DNA of 64,000 nt from Alitiscatomonas aceti (GCF_025567195.1 NZ_JAOQJF010000005.1:83685-147684); one strand, 5' to 3'; shown: positions 8,800 to 18,029, counted from the stretch's first letter. Notes: generated by a model from the sequence alone, not told the origin. Numbers and translations: made by a program.

Positions 8800-9681
8800 A
8801 TGGAATTACGCGAGATCGCCGCCTTCCTCCAGGTGGCACAGCTAAAGAGCTTTTCAAAGGCCGCCCGGGCCCTGGGCTATTCCCAGGCGGCGGTCACCAT
8901 CCAGATCAAGCAGTTAGAACAGGAGCTGGGGATCCATCTGTTTGACCGCATCGGAAAACAGACCATCCTGACCCATCAGGGCATGGTCTTCTATGACCAT
9001 GCCGCCGCCGTCATGCGGGAGATCTCCTGCGCCAGGGCCGCAGTGACCGAAAGCCAGGAGCTGACCGGGGCCCTGACCATCGGGACCATCGAATCCATCT
9101 GCGCCTCCATCTTCCCGGATCTTATGGAGGCCTTCCATAAGGCCCACCCAAAGGTAAAGGTCAGCATGGTCCTGGACTCCCCGGACGTGCTTCTGGACCG
9201 GATGAACCACAACGCCATCGACTTCGTGTACCTTCTGGATCAGAAGATCTACGACCACCGCTGGGTCAAGGTCCTGGAGGAGCCGGAGGACATTGTCTTC
9301 GTGGCCTCGTCTGCCCATCCCCTGGCTGGCCGGAAAGCCCTGGAGCTTAAGGAGCTCCTTCCGGAGCCCTTTCTCTTAACTGAAAAGGACGCCAGCTACC
9401 GGTTTGTTCTGGACCGGTATCTGACGTCCATGGATCTGCGGATCGAGCCGTTTTTAGAAATTGGAAACACGGAATTTATCATCCGCCTGTTGAAAAACAA
9501 TGCCGGGATCTCCTTTCTTCCGGAGTTTTCCATTAAAAACGAAATATCGGCAGGACATCTGGCCGTCCTGCCGGTAAAGGATTTTCATATGCATATCTGG
9601 CGTCAGATCCTCTATCACAAGGATAAATGGGTCACCAGGGAGATGGACGCCTTCATCCGCCTGGCCCAGGAAGCACCCTAA
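8800..9681 (+). CDS. LysR-family transcriptional regulator
   Basis: A 293-aa regulator. The N-terminal winged HTH (MELREIAAFLQVAQLKSF through LGYSQAAVTIQIKQLEQELG) is followed by a periplasmic-binding-like effector domain (GALTIGTIESICASIFPDL onward). The ATG was chosen for AAAGGAT upstream and the promoter position; a longer version starting near 8671 would begin upstream of the promoter. Divergence from the desulfidase-like gene suggests it senses a related amino acid (cysteine, serine or pyruvate family); this is inference. Its 3' end overlaps the convergent MFS gene by 4 bp. Confidence 0.88.
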   Translation: MELREIAAFLQVAQLKSFSKAARALGYSQAAVTIQIKQLEQELGIHLFDRIGKQTILTHQGMVFYDHAAAVMREISCARAAVTESQELTGALTIGTIESICASIFPDLMEAFHKAHPKVKVSMVLDSPDVLLDRMNHNAIDFVYLLDQKIYDHRWVKVLEEPEDIVFVASSAHPLAGRKALELKELLPEPFLLTEKDASYRFVLDRYLTSMDLRIEPFLEIGNTEFIIRLLKNNAGISFLPEFSIKNEISAGHLAVLPVKDFHMHIWRQILYHKDKWVTREMDAFIRLAQEAP

Positions 9682-10964
9682 GCCTTTTTTTCTGCCCTCA
9701 GGCTCCGGCCCCCGGCCCACACCAGGGCCAGGGTGATCACAAGGAGAAGGCCGCTGACTCCGATGGTCAGATCGTAGCTTCCGGTGAGATCATAAAATTT
9801 TCCAAACCAGGTATTAAAGGGAGACACCAGAAGAGTCCCGAACATGGTCACATAGGAATAGGCCGTCCCATAATCCTCGCCTTTCCAGAACAGCTTACAG
9901 AACAGCGGAGCCATTACGGAGGACAGGGGAGGCGTGATCCCGTAAAGGAGGGCTCCCGCCATGACGCTGGCCGGAAGTCCCAGGAGCAGAAGGACATGGC
10001 CGATCTCTGACACCAGGATCGAAAGCTCAAAGGTACGGACCGCCCCGAACACGTCGCTGGCCTTTCCAAGAAACAGCTTGCTGGACATGTTCCCAAGGAG
10101 CGCCATGGTGGTCATCATGGCCGCTGCAGTCATGGGAAGGCCCGCATCCAGGCCGCAGGAGGTCAGGAACATGTTCAGATAAGAGCCGGCCAGGGCTCCC
10201 GCATAGGCCAGAAGCGCCAGGTAAAAGACCGGCTGCTTTGCCAGGGATGCCAGGGAAAGTCCCTTTTCCGGACCAGCCGCTGCGGCTGACGGACCATTCT
10301 TTCTGACATCCGGCCTTTCTCCGGAAGCAGCCGCTGTTTCCGGAAGCTCCTCCGCCCCATAGGGGAGCATCCCCTTATCCGACGGCCGGTTCCTTAAGAC
10401 AAACAGGGAGACCGGAAGGATCAGGACGATGCTGGCCGCCCCGATGATCCCGTAGCTGGCCCGCCAGCCCAGGGCCGGGATCATAAAGCCCAGGGCGCTG
10501 CTCCCCATCATGCCCATGAGGCCGGAAAATGCGGCGGAGATCCCCACAGCCATTCCTGCCTTTTTGTGGAACCAGTTATTTAAAAGGATGGGGGCCGCGA
10601 TCATGCACAAAAATGAGGACGCGATCCCCTGGATCATACCGGCCGCATACCACTGCCACAGCTCTGTGAAGGTCCCCATGGCCATATTGGAGACGCCGAA
10701 CACCACTGCCGCCGCGCTGATGACCGCACGCACGTCCAGCTTCTGGAAGCTCTTCGCCACAAATGGAAGGACCAGAGCAGAGCTTATGGAATAAAGCATC
10801 CGGTAAAACGTAAATTTCCCCATCTCAAATCCCAGATCCTGGCACACCGGAGAATAAAACACCCCGGAGCAGTTATTGATCAGTCCCAGGCTGGCTCCCT
10901 GCATGATACAGCAGCCAGCCAGGATGAACCAGGCATAATGGATCTTTTTTCTTCCCTTTTCCAT
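9678..10964 (-). CDS. MFS transporter (OFA/monocarboxylate-like)
   Basis: 428 aa with twelve hydrophobic segments in two halves, joined by a charged Ala/Pro-rich loop (about 200-235). It starts MEKGRKKIHYAWFILAGCC, typical of the oxalate/formate antiporter-like MFS group (IHYAW motif). NRPSDKGMLPYG ends the first half. The RBS GGGGAG lies upstream. It is 15 bp after the oxidoreductase gene, so the two are probably cotranscribed. Substrate unknown; a carboxylate or degradation product of the oxidoreductase pathway is a guess. Confidence 0.8.
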   Translation of the reverse strand: MEKGRKKIHYAWFILAGCCIMQGASLGLINNCSGVFYSPVCQDLGFEMGKFTFYRMLYSISSALVLPFVAKSFQKLDVRAVISAAAVVFGVSNMAMGTFTELWQWYAAGMIQGIASSFLCMIAAPILLNNWFHKKAGMAVGISAAFSGLMGMMGSSALGFMIPALGWRASYGIIGAASIVLILPVSLFVLRNRPSDKGMLPYGAEELPETAAASGERPDVRKNGPSAAAAGPEKGLSLASLAKQPVFYLALLAYAGALAGSYLNMFLTSCGLDAGLPMTAAAMMTTMALLGNMSSKLFLGKASDVFGAVRTFELSILVSEIGHVLLLLGLPASVMAGALLYGITPPLSSVMAPLFCKLFWKGEDYGTAYSYVTMFGTLLVSPFNTWFGKFYDLTGSYDLTIGVSGLLLVITLALVWAGGRSLRAEKKA

Positions 10965-10979
10965 GTCCGTAAGACTCCC

Positions 10980-12038
10980 CTATCTCTTTCTGTTAAAAAG
11001 CAGCTTCCCGGCACACTGATCCGGATCCGACCGCCACATACACGTTTTGCAGTACAGGCATTTCCCCGGGTCCCGTCCCGCCTTCACATCGCTGGCCCAG
11101 TTATAATTCACTAAAACGCCGCGGCCGATGTTGACCATATCCGCCCCGGTCTGACTGAGAACGGCCTCTGCCGTCTCCCCGTCCTGGATTCCGTACACAG
11201 CAAAAACAGGAACCGACACCGCGGCCCTGATCCGTTCTGCCCCGTAAATGGCCTCTGCAAAGGGATAGCCCTGCGGCTTCTCACGCACAGCTTCCTTATC
11301 AAAGCCATAGGACACGTTTATAAAGTCGATGCCCATGGCCTCCAGCTTTTTAGCATGGGCCACACCGTCGGAAATTTCCGGCTCAAAGGCCCCCAGACGG
11401 ATCCCCACCACAAATTCCGGCGGCGTCACCTTCCGGATCCCGTCGATGATATTTTTTACGATCTGCATATCTTCCGCATTATACAGATCTGTCCTCCGGT
11501 TCACCCGGCGGTTAAAAAACTGGCACAGCAGGTAATTGTGGCAGCCATGGAGCTCCACGCCGTCGTAACCGGCCTCATATGCCCTTCTGGCTGCTTCTAT
11601 GAAATCCCCTTCGATCTTCTGGATCTCCTCCACAGAAAGCTCCCGCCCATGGCGCTCCCTTCCCTTAAAGACCAGGGAATAATCACTGGGACATACGGGA
11701 TCCTCTGTTTCAGACACCACCCCGGCGTGGTGGATCTGTAAAAGCAACGGGACGTCCTCTCCGTGGACTGCCTCCACGATCCGCTTAAGCCCCAGCACAT
11801 GGGCATCGCTCCAGATCCCCAGCTGGTCCCGGCTTAAACGGCCATTTTCGCTGACACAGGTGGCCTCCTGGATGATGAGCCCAGGTCCTCCCTTTGCCAT
11901 GGCCCGGTAATGCTCCACGTTCTTATCCACCACCATGCCGCTTTCATCACTCCATCCGAAGCAGACCATGGGCGGCACGCAGATCCGGTTCTGGATCTCC
12001 AGATTTTTCAGCTTCCATGCAGTAAATAATCGTTCCAT
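10980..12038 (-). CDS. NADH:flavin oxidoreductase, old yellow enzyme family
   Basis: A 352-aa FMN TIM-barrel enzyme. It has RICVPPMVCFGW in the first strand, QIHHAGVV, GYDGVELHGCHNYLLCQFF (the substrate/FMN His region), NRRTDLYN, ADMVNIGRGVLVN, and a C-terminal CLYCKTCMW that may bind metal or a cluster remnant. Longer OYE relatives (baiCD, 2,4-dienoyl-CoA reductase) add a C-terminal NAD(P)-binding half that is absent here. The start was set at the second ATG, which has GGAAGGGGAAA before it; an ATG 18 bp earlier (12056) is possible. Likely reduces an activated alkene; substrate unknown. Confidence 0.85.
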   Translation of the reverse strand: MERLFTAWKLKNLEIQNRICVPPMVCFGWSDESGMVVDKNVEHYRAMAKGGPGLIIQEATCVSENGRLSRDQLGIWSDAHVLGLKRIVEAVHGEDVPLLLQIHHAGVVSETEDPVCPSDYSLVFKGRERHGRELSVEEIQKIEGDFIEAARRAYEAGYDGVELHGCHNYLLCQFFNRRVNRRTDLYNAEDMQIVKNIIDGIRKVTPPEFVVGIRLGAFEPEISDGVAHAKKLEAMGIDFINVSYGFDKEAVREKPQGYPFAEAIYGAERIRAAVSVPVFAVYGIQDGETAEAVLSQTGADMVNIGRGVLVNYNWASDVKAGRDPGKCLYCKTCMWRSDPDQCAGKLLFNRKR

Positions 12039-12145
12039 TTTCCCCTTCCTTTCCATATATTCATATCGGTCATAACTTAAAATTATATTATATCACATTT
12101 TTCGCATTTTTCATAGATTTTTTTCATCTTTTTTCCATAAAAAAC

Positions 12146-12174
12146 TTGAAGTCTGCGGAAGAACTCATTATAAT
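12146..12174 (+). promoter_or_regulatory. Sigma-A promoter of ilvE
   Basis: TTGAAG, 17-bp spacer, TATAAT. Predicted start near 12181, so ATGs upstream of this cannot be the ilvE start. The 70-base leader shows no T-box or clear riboswitch. Confidence 0.85.
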
Positions 12175-12253
12175 GGAAAAAAATAATTACCGGCCGCAAA
12201 AAAGCCCCGGAGGCTCCATTTCCGGCAAAAGCGGCAGAACGGAGGAAAAATCT

Positions 12254-13279
12254 ATGGCAGCAAAAAACATCGACTGGGCCAATCTCGGATTCGGCTATAT
12301 GAAAACCGATTACAGATACGTTTCCAATTATAAAAACGGCTCCTGGGACCAGGGAGCCCTGACCACCGACGACCAGATCCTCTTGAATGAGTGCGCCTGC
12401 GTATTCCAGTACGCCCAGACCTGCTTTGAGGGCTTAAAAGCCTACACCACCGAGGACGGCCATATCGTCACCTTCCGCCCCGACTTAAACGGCGAGCGGA
12501 TGGAAAACTCTGCAAAGAGACTGGAAATGCCCGTATTCCCCAAGGAACGCTTCGTGGAGGCCGTTACAAAGGTCGTAGAGGCCAACGCCGATTATGTGCC
12601 GCCCTTCGGCTCCGGTGCAACCCTCTATATCCGTCCCTATATGTTCGGATCGGATCCCGTCATCGGCGTAAAGCCTGCCAGCGAATACCAGTTCCGCACC
12701 TTCTGTACGCCGGTGGGCCCCTACTTTAAGGGCGGTGCAAAGCCCATCACCATCCGCGTCTGCGACTTTGACCGGGCAGCCCCCCACGGCACTGGCCATG
12801 TAAAGGCCGGTCTGAACTATGCCATGAGCCTCCACGCCATCGTGGACGCCCACCAGCAGGGCTATGATGAAAATATGTATCTGGACGCTGCCACAAGAAC
12901 AAATGTGGAGGAGACCGGAGGAGCCAACTTCATCTTCGTTACAAAGGACAACACCGTGGTGACTCCCAAGTCCGACAGCATCCTTCCGTCCATCACCCGC
13001 CGCTCCATCCTCTATGTGGCCGAGCATTACCTGGGCTTAAAGGCAGAGGAAAGAGAAGTTCCCTTTGAGGAAGTGAAGGAATTTGCAGAGGCCGGCCTCT
13101 GCGGGACCGCCGCAGTGATCTCTCCCATCGGAAAGATCGTGGACCATGGAAACGAGATCTGCCTGCCCAGCGGCATGGAAAAAATGGGTCCCGTCACCCA
13201 GAAGCTTTACGATACCCTGACCGGCATCCAGATGGGCCGCATCGAAGCGCCCCAGGGCTGGATCCATGTGATCCGGTAA
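12254..13279 (+). CDS. ilvE: Branched-chain amino acid aminotransferase (class IV PLP)
   Basis: 341 aa, the length of Bacillus-type BCATs. It interconverts Leu/Ile/Val and their 2-keto acids with glutamate. Motifs: YAQTCFEGLKAY, YIRPYMFG, HGTGHVKAGLNYA (with the PLP-binding Lys), and EETGGANFIFV. The start ATG follows GGAGGAAAAATCT; an in-frame ATG at 12146 lies inside the -35 box and is rejected. Monocistronic: own promoter before, strong terminator after. leuB lies about 7 kb away, in a separate unit. Confidence 0.95.
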   Translation: MAAKNIDWANLGFGYMKTDYRYVSNYKNGSWDQGALTTDDQILLNECACVFQYAQTCFEGLKAYTTEDGHIVTFRPDLNGERMENSAKRLEMPVFPKERFVEAVTKVVEANADYVPPFGSGATLYIRPYMFGSDPVIGVKPASEYQFRTFCTPVGPYFKGGAKPITIRVCDFDRAAPHGTGHVKAGLNYAMSLHAIVDAHQQGYDENMYLDAATRTNVEETGGANFIFVTKDNTVVTPKSDSILPSITRRSILYVAEHYLGLKAEEREVPFEEVKEFAEAGLCGTAAVISPIGKIVDHGNEICLPSGMEKMGPVTQKLYDTLTGIQMGRIEAPQGWIHVIR

Positions 13280-13299
13280 AAGGGAATACCAAAATGCAA

Positions 13300-13361
13300 A
13301 AAACCGTTGTTTTACAGACTGGCTGCTCTCCCTGCCATACCCCCTGTAAAACAACGGTTTT
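13300..13361. terminator. Bidirectional terminator between ilvE and the subtilase gene
   Basis: Perfect 18-bp inverted repeat (AAAACCGTTGTTTTACAG and its complement) with a 26-nt loop and A/T tracts on both ends. It serves the convergent ilvE and protease/ftsH transcripts. Confidence 0.9.
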
Positions 13362-13365
13362 CTAT

Positions 13366-14910
13366 TTACTGGTCCAGGACCCCCGGACCCTCCCGCAGAT
13401 CTGCGATCCTTACGGTATAGGCCGTATCGTTGCCCCTTCTGTCCCTGGCATAAAACGTATAAACGCCCGCCTGGTCGATGCGGAAGGCGGCAATGTCACG
13501 GTCACTGACTGTAAAGGACTGGCAGTCCTCCCTTTCCCGGAACCATTCCGCATTCCGTTCTCCCGGCGCATAATAAAGAACGTCCAGATCCCCGTCAATA
13601 TCCACGACCCTCACCTTCAGATACAATCCGGCCAGGGTCCGTTCCGTCCGGGCCTCCAGGTGGGGAGCTGTGCCGTTTTCCGGCCTGTGCCCGCCTGCTT
13701 CAAAGGCTTTCCCGGAAAGCGTCCCCAGGTCATACCTTAGGGCCGCCCCCACGTTTAACATTCCTCCGGTCTTTACCTTTCCGGAAAGACTGTCCAGGGG
13801 AGTCACAGAATTTAAAAGGATCTCCTTCACCTCCGCCGCCCCGATGCCTTCAAAATGGGACCAGACCATGGCCGCCGCCCCGGTGACCATGGGAGCCGCC
13901 ATGGAGGTTCCTGTCATATAGCTGTATGTGTTTCCCGGCGTGGTACTTAAGATATAGCTTCCCGGCGCAGCCAGGTCCACCGATCCCACGCCGTAGTTGG
14001 AGCTTTCGTGGAGTTCTCCCCCGCAGGATATATTGGCTGCGGAGATCACATTGTCCAGCTCATAGGAGGCCGGATAGACCGGCGTCCTGTCGATATCCTT
14101 CCCGTCGTTTCCCGCTGCTGCCACAAAAAGCATGGAGGAATCCCGGATGGCGCAGTACAGGGCCTGGTCATTGGTAGGAGAAGTAAGGCTCAGATTGCAG
14201 ATCGAAGCTCCGTTGTCCTCCGCATAGCGGATGGCCTTGATGAGAGCCGCTGTATTTCCTTCACCGTCCCCGCCTCCCAGAGCCTTCACCGGCATGAGCT
14301 TCACCCGGTCCCCCGGGATCATCCCAGAGATCCCAACACCATTGCCGGAGGACGCCCGGATGGTACCGGCCCCGTGAGTGCCGTGGCTGTCCTCGGAGCC
14401 ATTATAGATCTGGTTATTGTTATGGTAAAAATTCCAGCCGTTCACATCGTCCGCGTATCCGTTTCCGTCGTCATCCAGGCCGTTTCCCGGGATCTCATCC
14501 TCATTGACCCAGATAGCTCCCGCCAGATCCTCATGGGAAATATCCACTCCGGTATCGATGACGGCCACCACCACGTCCCGCTTTCCCTCTCCGTAGGAGG
14601 CCCAGGCATCGGCCATCCCCACATCGATCCCGGCCGCTGCCCGGATCCGCTCTACCTGGACCAGCATGCCTAAAAGCTCCGGCTCCTCAAAGTGCCAGTC
14701 CCCGGGCGCCCATGGCTGTCCAAAGGGGTCGTCGTAGACCGCATACCGGTTCTTCTCCTCTTCAATGGAAAAGGTCCCGTCATTATAAAAAGCCCACTGT
14801 TCAGAAAAGGACGGATCCCCCGGCGCATAAGGCGCGCCGTAGGAAGCCGTCCACGGGAGTCCGGCGGCCAAAAATGCCGCCAGTCCCCCCGACAAGATCC
14901 ATTTATTCAT
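13366..14910 (-). CDS. Secreted subtilisin-like serine protease (S8)
   Basis: 514 aa. The signal peptide is MNKWILSGGLAAFLAAGLPW with cleavage near TASYG-A. The S8 catalytic domain has Asp119 (VAVIDTGVD), His176 (DSHGTHGAGT), oxyanion Asn268 (AAAGNDG) and Ser336 (TGTSMAAP), so the triad is complete. Calcium-like Asp-rich loop (NGLDDDGNGYADD). The C-terminal about 120 residues look like a beta-sandwich (VYTFYARDRRGNDTAY). There is no LPXTG or TM anchor, so the product is probably released. The ATG overlaps the ftsH stop by 8 bp and has GGAGGGG upstream, which implies translational coupling. A longer start 42 bp upstream lacks a signal peptide. Confidence 0.9.
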   Translation of the reverse strand: MNKWILSGGLAAFLAAGLPWTASYGAPYAPGDPSFSEQWAFYNDGTFSIEEEKNRYAVYDDPFGQPWAPGDWHFEEPELLGMLVQVERIRAAAGIDVGMADAWASYGEGKRDVVVAVIDTGVDISHEDLAGAIWVNEDEIPGNGLDDDGNGYADDVNGWNFYHNNNQIYNGSEDSHGTHGAGTIRASSGNGVGISGMIPGDRVKLMPVKALGGGDGEGNTAALIKAIRYAEDNGASICNLSLTSPTNDQALYCAIRDSSMLFVAAAGNDGKDIDRTPVYPASYELDNVISAANISCGGELHESSNYGVGSVDLAAPGSYILSTTPGNTYSYMTGTSMAAPMVTGAAAMVWSHFEGIGAAEVKEILLNSVTPLDSLSGKVKTGGMLNVGAALRYDLGTLSGKAFEAGGHRPENGTAPHLEARTERTLAGLYLKVRVVDIDGDLDVLYYAPGERNAEWFREREDCQSFTVSDRDIAAFRIDQAGVYTFYARDRRGNDTAYTVRIADLREGPGVLDQ

Positions 14911-16981
14911 TTTCAGCCCCTCCGGTCTCCGCCTTCCGGCCTTCCGGTACATTTCCAGCCGTTTCCGCCGCAGGCTCCCCCTCTTCCAGTTCAGACGGAA
15001 CCTGGGTCCGGCTGTCCGTTTCCGGTGCAGCCCCGGACAATTCCCTGGGTGTCTCCGGCCGTTCCATGGCCGCCGGATCCACAGGAGCGCCTCCCATGCG
15101 TTTTTTCTCGGGCCGGATCTCCTCCTCCGGTTCCGGGATCCCCTTCACCTGGCGGAAAATCTTCATGAATTCCTTACCAGTGATGGTCTCCTTTTCGATC
15201 AGGAAATCCGCGATCTTATCCAAAGCGTCCCGGTTTTCCGAAAGGAGCCGTTTCGCCTCCGCGTATGCGCCCTTTAACATCCGCATCACTTCCACGTCGA
15301 TCTCCGCCGCCGTGGCGTCGCCGCAGTTCAATACGGTACGGCCCGTCAGATACTGGTTTTCCTGGGTGGCAAGGCCCATGAGTCCAAATTTCTCCGACAT
15401 TCCGTACTGGGTCACCATGGCCCTGGCGATCCTGGTGGCCTGCTCGATATCATTGGCAGCTCCCGTGGTCACCGTATCGAACACGATCTCCTCCGCTGCC
15501 CGGCCGGCCAGGGATACCACCAGCATGGCCTCCAGCTCTTTTTTCGTATTTAAGAATTTCTCTTCCTCCGGCACCTGCATCACATAGCCCAGAGCGCCCA
15601 TGGTCCTGGGCACGATGGTGATCTTCTGTACCGGCTCCGCATCCTTCTGGAGAGCCGTCACCAGAGCGTGGCCCACCTCATGGTAGGATACGATCCGTCT
15701 TTCTTCCTTACTTAAGATCCGGTCCTTCTTTTCCTTACCCACAAGCACCAGCTCCACAGCCTCAAAAAGATCCTTCTGGCATACGGCCTGGCGTCCGTGC
15801 TTAACGGCGTTGATGGCCGCCTCGTTCATCATATTGGCCAGGTCCGCGCCCACGGCTCCGGAGGTGGCCAGGGCGATCTCTTCAAAGTCCACCGTCTCAT
15901 CCAGCCGCACGTCCTTGGAATGGACCTTCAGGATATTCACACGGCCCTTCAGATCCGGCTTATCCACAATGACCCGGCGGTCAAAACGGCCCGGTCTTAA
16001 GAGCGCCGGATCCAGGATCTCCGGCCGGTTGGTGGCCGCCATCACCAGAAGGCCCTTGGAGGAATCAAAGCCGTCCATTTCAGAAAGGAGCTGGTTTAAG
16101 GTCTGCTCTCTCTCGTCGTTCCCGCCAAACCTGGAATCACGGCTCCGTCCGATGGCGTCGATCTCGTCAATAAAGATGATACAGGGAGCCGACTGCTGGG
16201 CCTGCTTGAACAGGTCCCGGACACGGGACGCTCCCACGCCCACGAACATTTCCACAAAGTCCGAACCGGACAGGGAATAAAACGGCACCTGGGCTTCTCC
16301 AGCCACCGCCTTGGCAAGCAGCGTCTTACCCGTTCCCGGAGGGCCCACCAAAAGGGCTCCCTTGGGGAGCTTGGCGCCGATCTTTGTATATTTCTGGGGA
16401 TTATGGAGGAAATCCACGATCTCCACCAGAGACTCCTTGGCCTCGTCTTCACCGGCCACGTCGGCAAAGGTCACGCCGGTCTCCTTCTGGACATAAACCT
16501 TGGCGTTGCTCTTTCCAACGCCCATGATGCCGCTTCCGCCGCCCATACGGCTAAACATCATATACAGCAGTCCGATCATCAGCACCGACGGCAGCACCCA
16601 CCCAACAATGAAATTGATGATGCTGGAGCTGGCGCTGGTGTCCTCTCCCTCAAAGCGCACACCGCTTTCCAGAAGCCGGTCCGTCAGCTTCAGATCCTGG
16701 ACCCGGACCGTATAATACTGGATCAGCCTGGAATACTGGGTGGAGCTGCTCTTTGGCACGATCACCAGCCGGCTGCCCGACTCCCGGACCGCCTCCACCT
16801 CTCCGTCCTCGATCATCCGGACAAACTCGTCATAGCTGACCTCCTGGCTCTGGCTCTTTTTCAGGGCAAAGTTCATCATGCTGACCACCGCCAGCGTGAT
16901 GCACAGGACGATCACCATGCCCCAGATCCCCGGGCCTCCCGGCTTCTTTCCATTATTTCTGTTCTGATTGTTGTTATCCAT
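14903..16981 (-). CDS. ftsH: ATP-dependent zinc metalloprotease FtsH
   Basis: 692-aa membrane-anchored AAA+ protease that degrades misfolded membrane and regulatory proteins. TM1 (IWGMVIVLCITLAVVSMM), an extracytoplasmic domain, TM2 (VGWVLPSVLMIGLLYMM), Walker A GPPGTGKT (about 213-220), Walker B IIFIDEID (268-275), SRH with GRFDRRV, zinc site HEVGH (434-438), and a Pro/Glu-rich C-terminal tail. The start ATG has GTGGAG nine bases upstream; a GTG 15 bp earlier is possible. It has its own promoter and is cotranscribed with the subtilase. Confidence 0.96.
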   Translation of the reverse strand: MDNNNQNRNNGKKPGGPGIWGMVIVLCITLAVVSMMNFALKKSQSQEVSYDEFVRMIEDGEVEAVRESGSRLVIVPKSSSTQYSRLIQYYTVRVQDLKLTDRLLESGVRFEGEDTSASSSIINFIVGWVLPSVLMIGLLYMMFSRMGGGSGIMGVGKSNAKVYVQKETGVTFADVAGEDEAKESLVEIVDFLHNPQKYTKIGAKLPKGALLVGPPGTGKTLLAKAVAGEAQVPFYSLSGSDFVEMFVGVGASRVRDLFKQAQQSAPCIIFIDEIDAIGRSRDSRFGGNDEREQTLNQLLSEMDGFDSSKGLLVMAATNRPEILDPALLRPGRFDRRVIVDKPDLKGRVNILKVHSKDVRLDETVDFEEIALATSGAVGADLANMMNEAAINAVKHGRQAVCQKDLFEAVELVLVGKEKKDRILSKEERRIVSYHEVGHALVTALQKDAEPVQKITIVPRTMGALGYVMQVPEEEKFLNTKKELEAMLVVSLAGRAAEEIVFDTVTTGAANDIEQATRIARAMVTQYGMSEKFGLMGLATQENQYLTGRTVLNCGDATAAEIDVEVMRMLKGAYAEAKRLLSENRDALDKIADFLIEKETITGKEFMKIFRQVKGIPEPEEEIRPEKKRMGGAPVDPAAMERPETPRELSGAAPETDSRTQVPSELEEGEPAAETAGNVPEGRKAETGGAENE

Positions 16982-17044
16982 TCTGTCTTTCTCCACTTTT
17001 TCTATAACTATATCCTTCGGACATGGCGCCCCGATACTTAGACC

Positions 17045-17073
17045 ATTATAAGTTGAGTTTCCCCAGATAGCAA
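17045..17073 (-). promoter_or_regulatory. Sigma-A promoter of ftsH
   Basis: TTGCTA, 17-bp spacer, TATAAT on the minus strand, with predicted start about 55 bp before the ftsH ATG. Confidence 0.75.
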
Positions 17074-17101
17074 TAAAAAAAAGATAAATTTAAACTTTTC
17101 T

Positions 17102-17130
17102 TTGACAAAATCCTTTATTTTTGCCATACT
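17102..17130 (+). promoter_or_regulatory. Promoter of the DNA glycosylase operon
   Basis: TTGACA, 17-bp spacer, CATACT, back-to-back with the ftsH promoter. Confidence 0.6.
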
Positions 17131-17176
17131 CTACAAAGACACATAAAAACCGCCATCTCATACGGAGGCCTGTTCC

Positions 17177-17671
17177 ATGGAAACTGTGACCCACCCCATT
17201 CCTCCCCTTTTTGACGCTTCCTCCAGGATCCTGATCCTGGGCTCTTTTCCATCGGTCAAATCCCGGGAGGGCCTGTTTTTTTATCATCATCCCCAGAACC
17301 GTTTCTGGAAGGTACTGGCCGGAGTCCTTGAGGAACCGGTGCCCGGCTCCATTGAGGAAAAGAAAATATTCCTGTTAAAACACCGCATCGCTCTCTGGGA
17401 CGTGATCGCCTCCTGTACCATCGAGGGCTCCAGCGACAGCACCATAAAAAACGTGGTCCCCAACGACCTTTCCGGGATCCTTTCAGCCGCAGATATCTCC
17501 CGGATCTTCTGCAACGGAGGCGCTTCCTTCCAATATTATAAAAAATACCAGGAGCCCCGGACCGGCCGTGCAGCCGTCCGCCTTCCCTCCACCAGCCCGG
17601 CCAACGCCGCCTGGTCCTTAGACCGGCTGATCCGGGAATGGGCAGTGATCCGGGACGGCCTCCATGTATAA
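17177..17671 (+). CDS. DNA-deoxyinosine (hypoxanthine) glycosylase, UDG superfamily
   Basis: 164 aa, cytoplasmic. Motif 1 ILGSFPSVKSREGLFFYHHPQNRFW contains the GSFPS and HPQNRFW signatures of the uracil-DNA-glycosylase superfamily family-6/hypoxanthine group, and RLPSTSPANA near the C-terminus is the second conserved motif. It removes deaminated bases (hypoxanthine) in base excision repair. RBS GGAGGCC. First gene of a short operon with a 60-aa protein and a PflX-like gene, an unusual pairing. MUG/TDG-type G:T/U activity is the alternative. Confidence 0.82.
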   Translation: METVTHPIPPLFDASSRILILGSFPSVKSREGLFFYHHPQNRFWKVLAGVLEEPVPGSIEEKKIFLLKHRIALWDVIASCTIEGSSDSTIKNVVPNDLSGILSAADISRIFCNGGASFQYYKKYQEPRTGRAAVRLPSTSPANAAWSLDRLIREWAVIRDGLHV

Positions 17672-17714
17672 ACCGCCAGGATCCGCGGAACAATAAGCTG
17701 CGGAGGTGATACGT

Positions 17715-17897
17715 ATGGACCAGAAGCCTGGAAAAAACGCGGAAAACAAAGACGAATACGACGTGGATATCCAGTCCTGCTCCGCCATGGACTGCACCGG
17801 ACTGATCCCGTCCCTGCCCCAGTCCTTTGCGGAGGTGGAGCACTATAACGATCTCTATCAGTTCCTTCCGGAGCATGTGAGCGACCCGGAGGAATAA
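17715..17897 (+). CDS. Small conserved-looking acidic protein of unknown function
   Basis: 60 aa beginning MDQKPGKNAENKDEYDVDIQ. The start is supported by a strong GGAGGTGAT seven bases upstream. The middle contains CSAMDCTGLIPSLPQS, a two-Cys element, and the rest is acidic (QFLPEHVSDPEE). No TM segment or signal peptide. It sits 43 bp after the DNA glycosylase and before the radical SAM gene on the same strand. I do not recognise a named family; the Cys pair could bind metal, but that is only a guess. Confidence 0.7.
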   Translation: MDQKPGKNAENKDEYDVDIQSCSAMDCTGLIPSLPQSFAEVEHYNDLYQFLPEHVSDPEE

Positions 17898-17901
17898 CTG
17901 C

Positions 17902-17969
17902 CCCACTGCCCGACCAGAAACCGGAGGCGGCCCCTGGCCTGTATCCCCGGCCCACTGCCAGACCAGAAA
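17902..17969 (+). repeat. Two 19-bp near-identical direct repeats
   Basis: CCCACTGCC(c/a)GACCAGAAA occurs at 17902-17920 and 17951-17969, 49 bp apart. A small GGCTGCC/GGCAGCC stem follows at 17970-17987. The stretch lies between the 60-aa gene and the radical SAM gene. Confidence 0.6.
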
Positions 17970-18029
17970 GGCTGCCCCAGGCAGCCTCCCGGCTCTGGCA
18001 GAATCTACATAAAACGAGGTGACATCCCC

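Noticed and set aside
12146..12253. Longer N-terminal start for ilvE
   Set aside because: The upstream ATG region contains the promoter hexamers, and GGAGG sits only before the later ATG, which matches the usual BCAT N-terminus.
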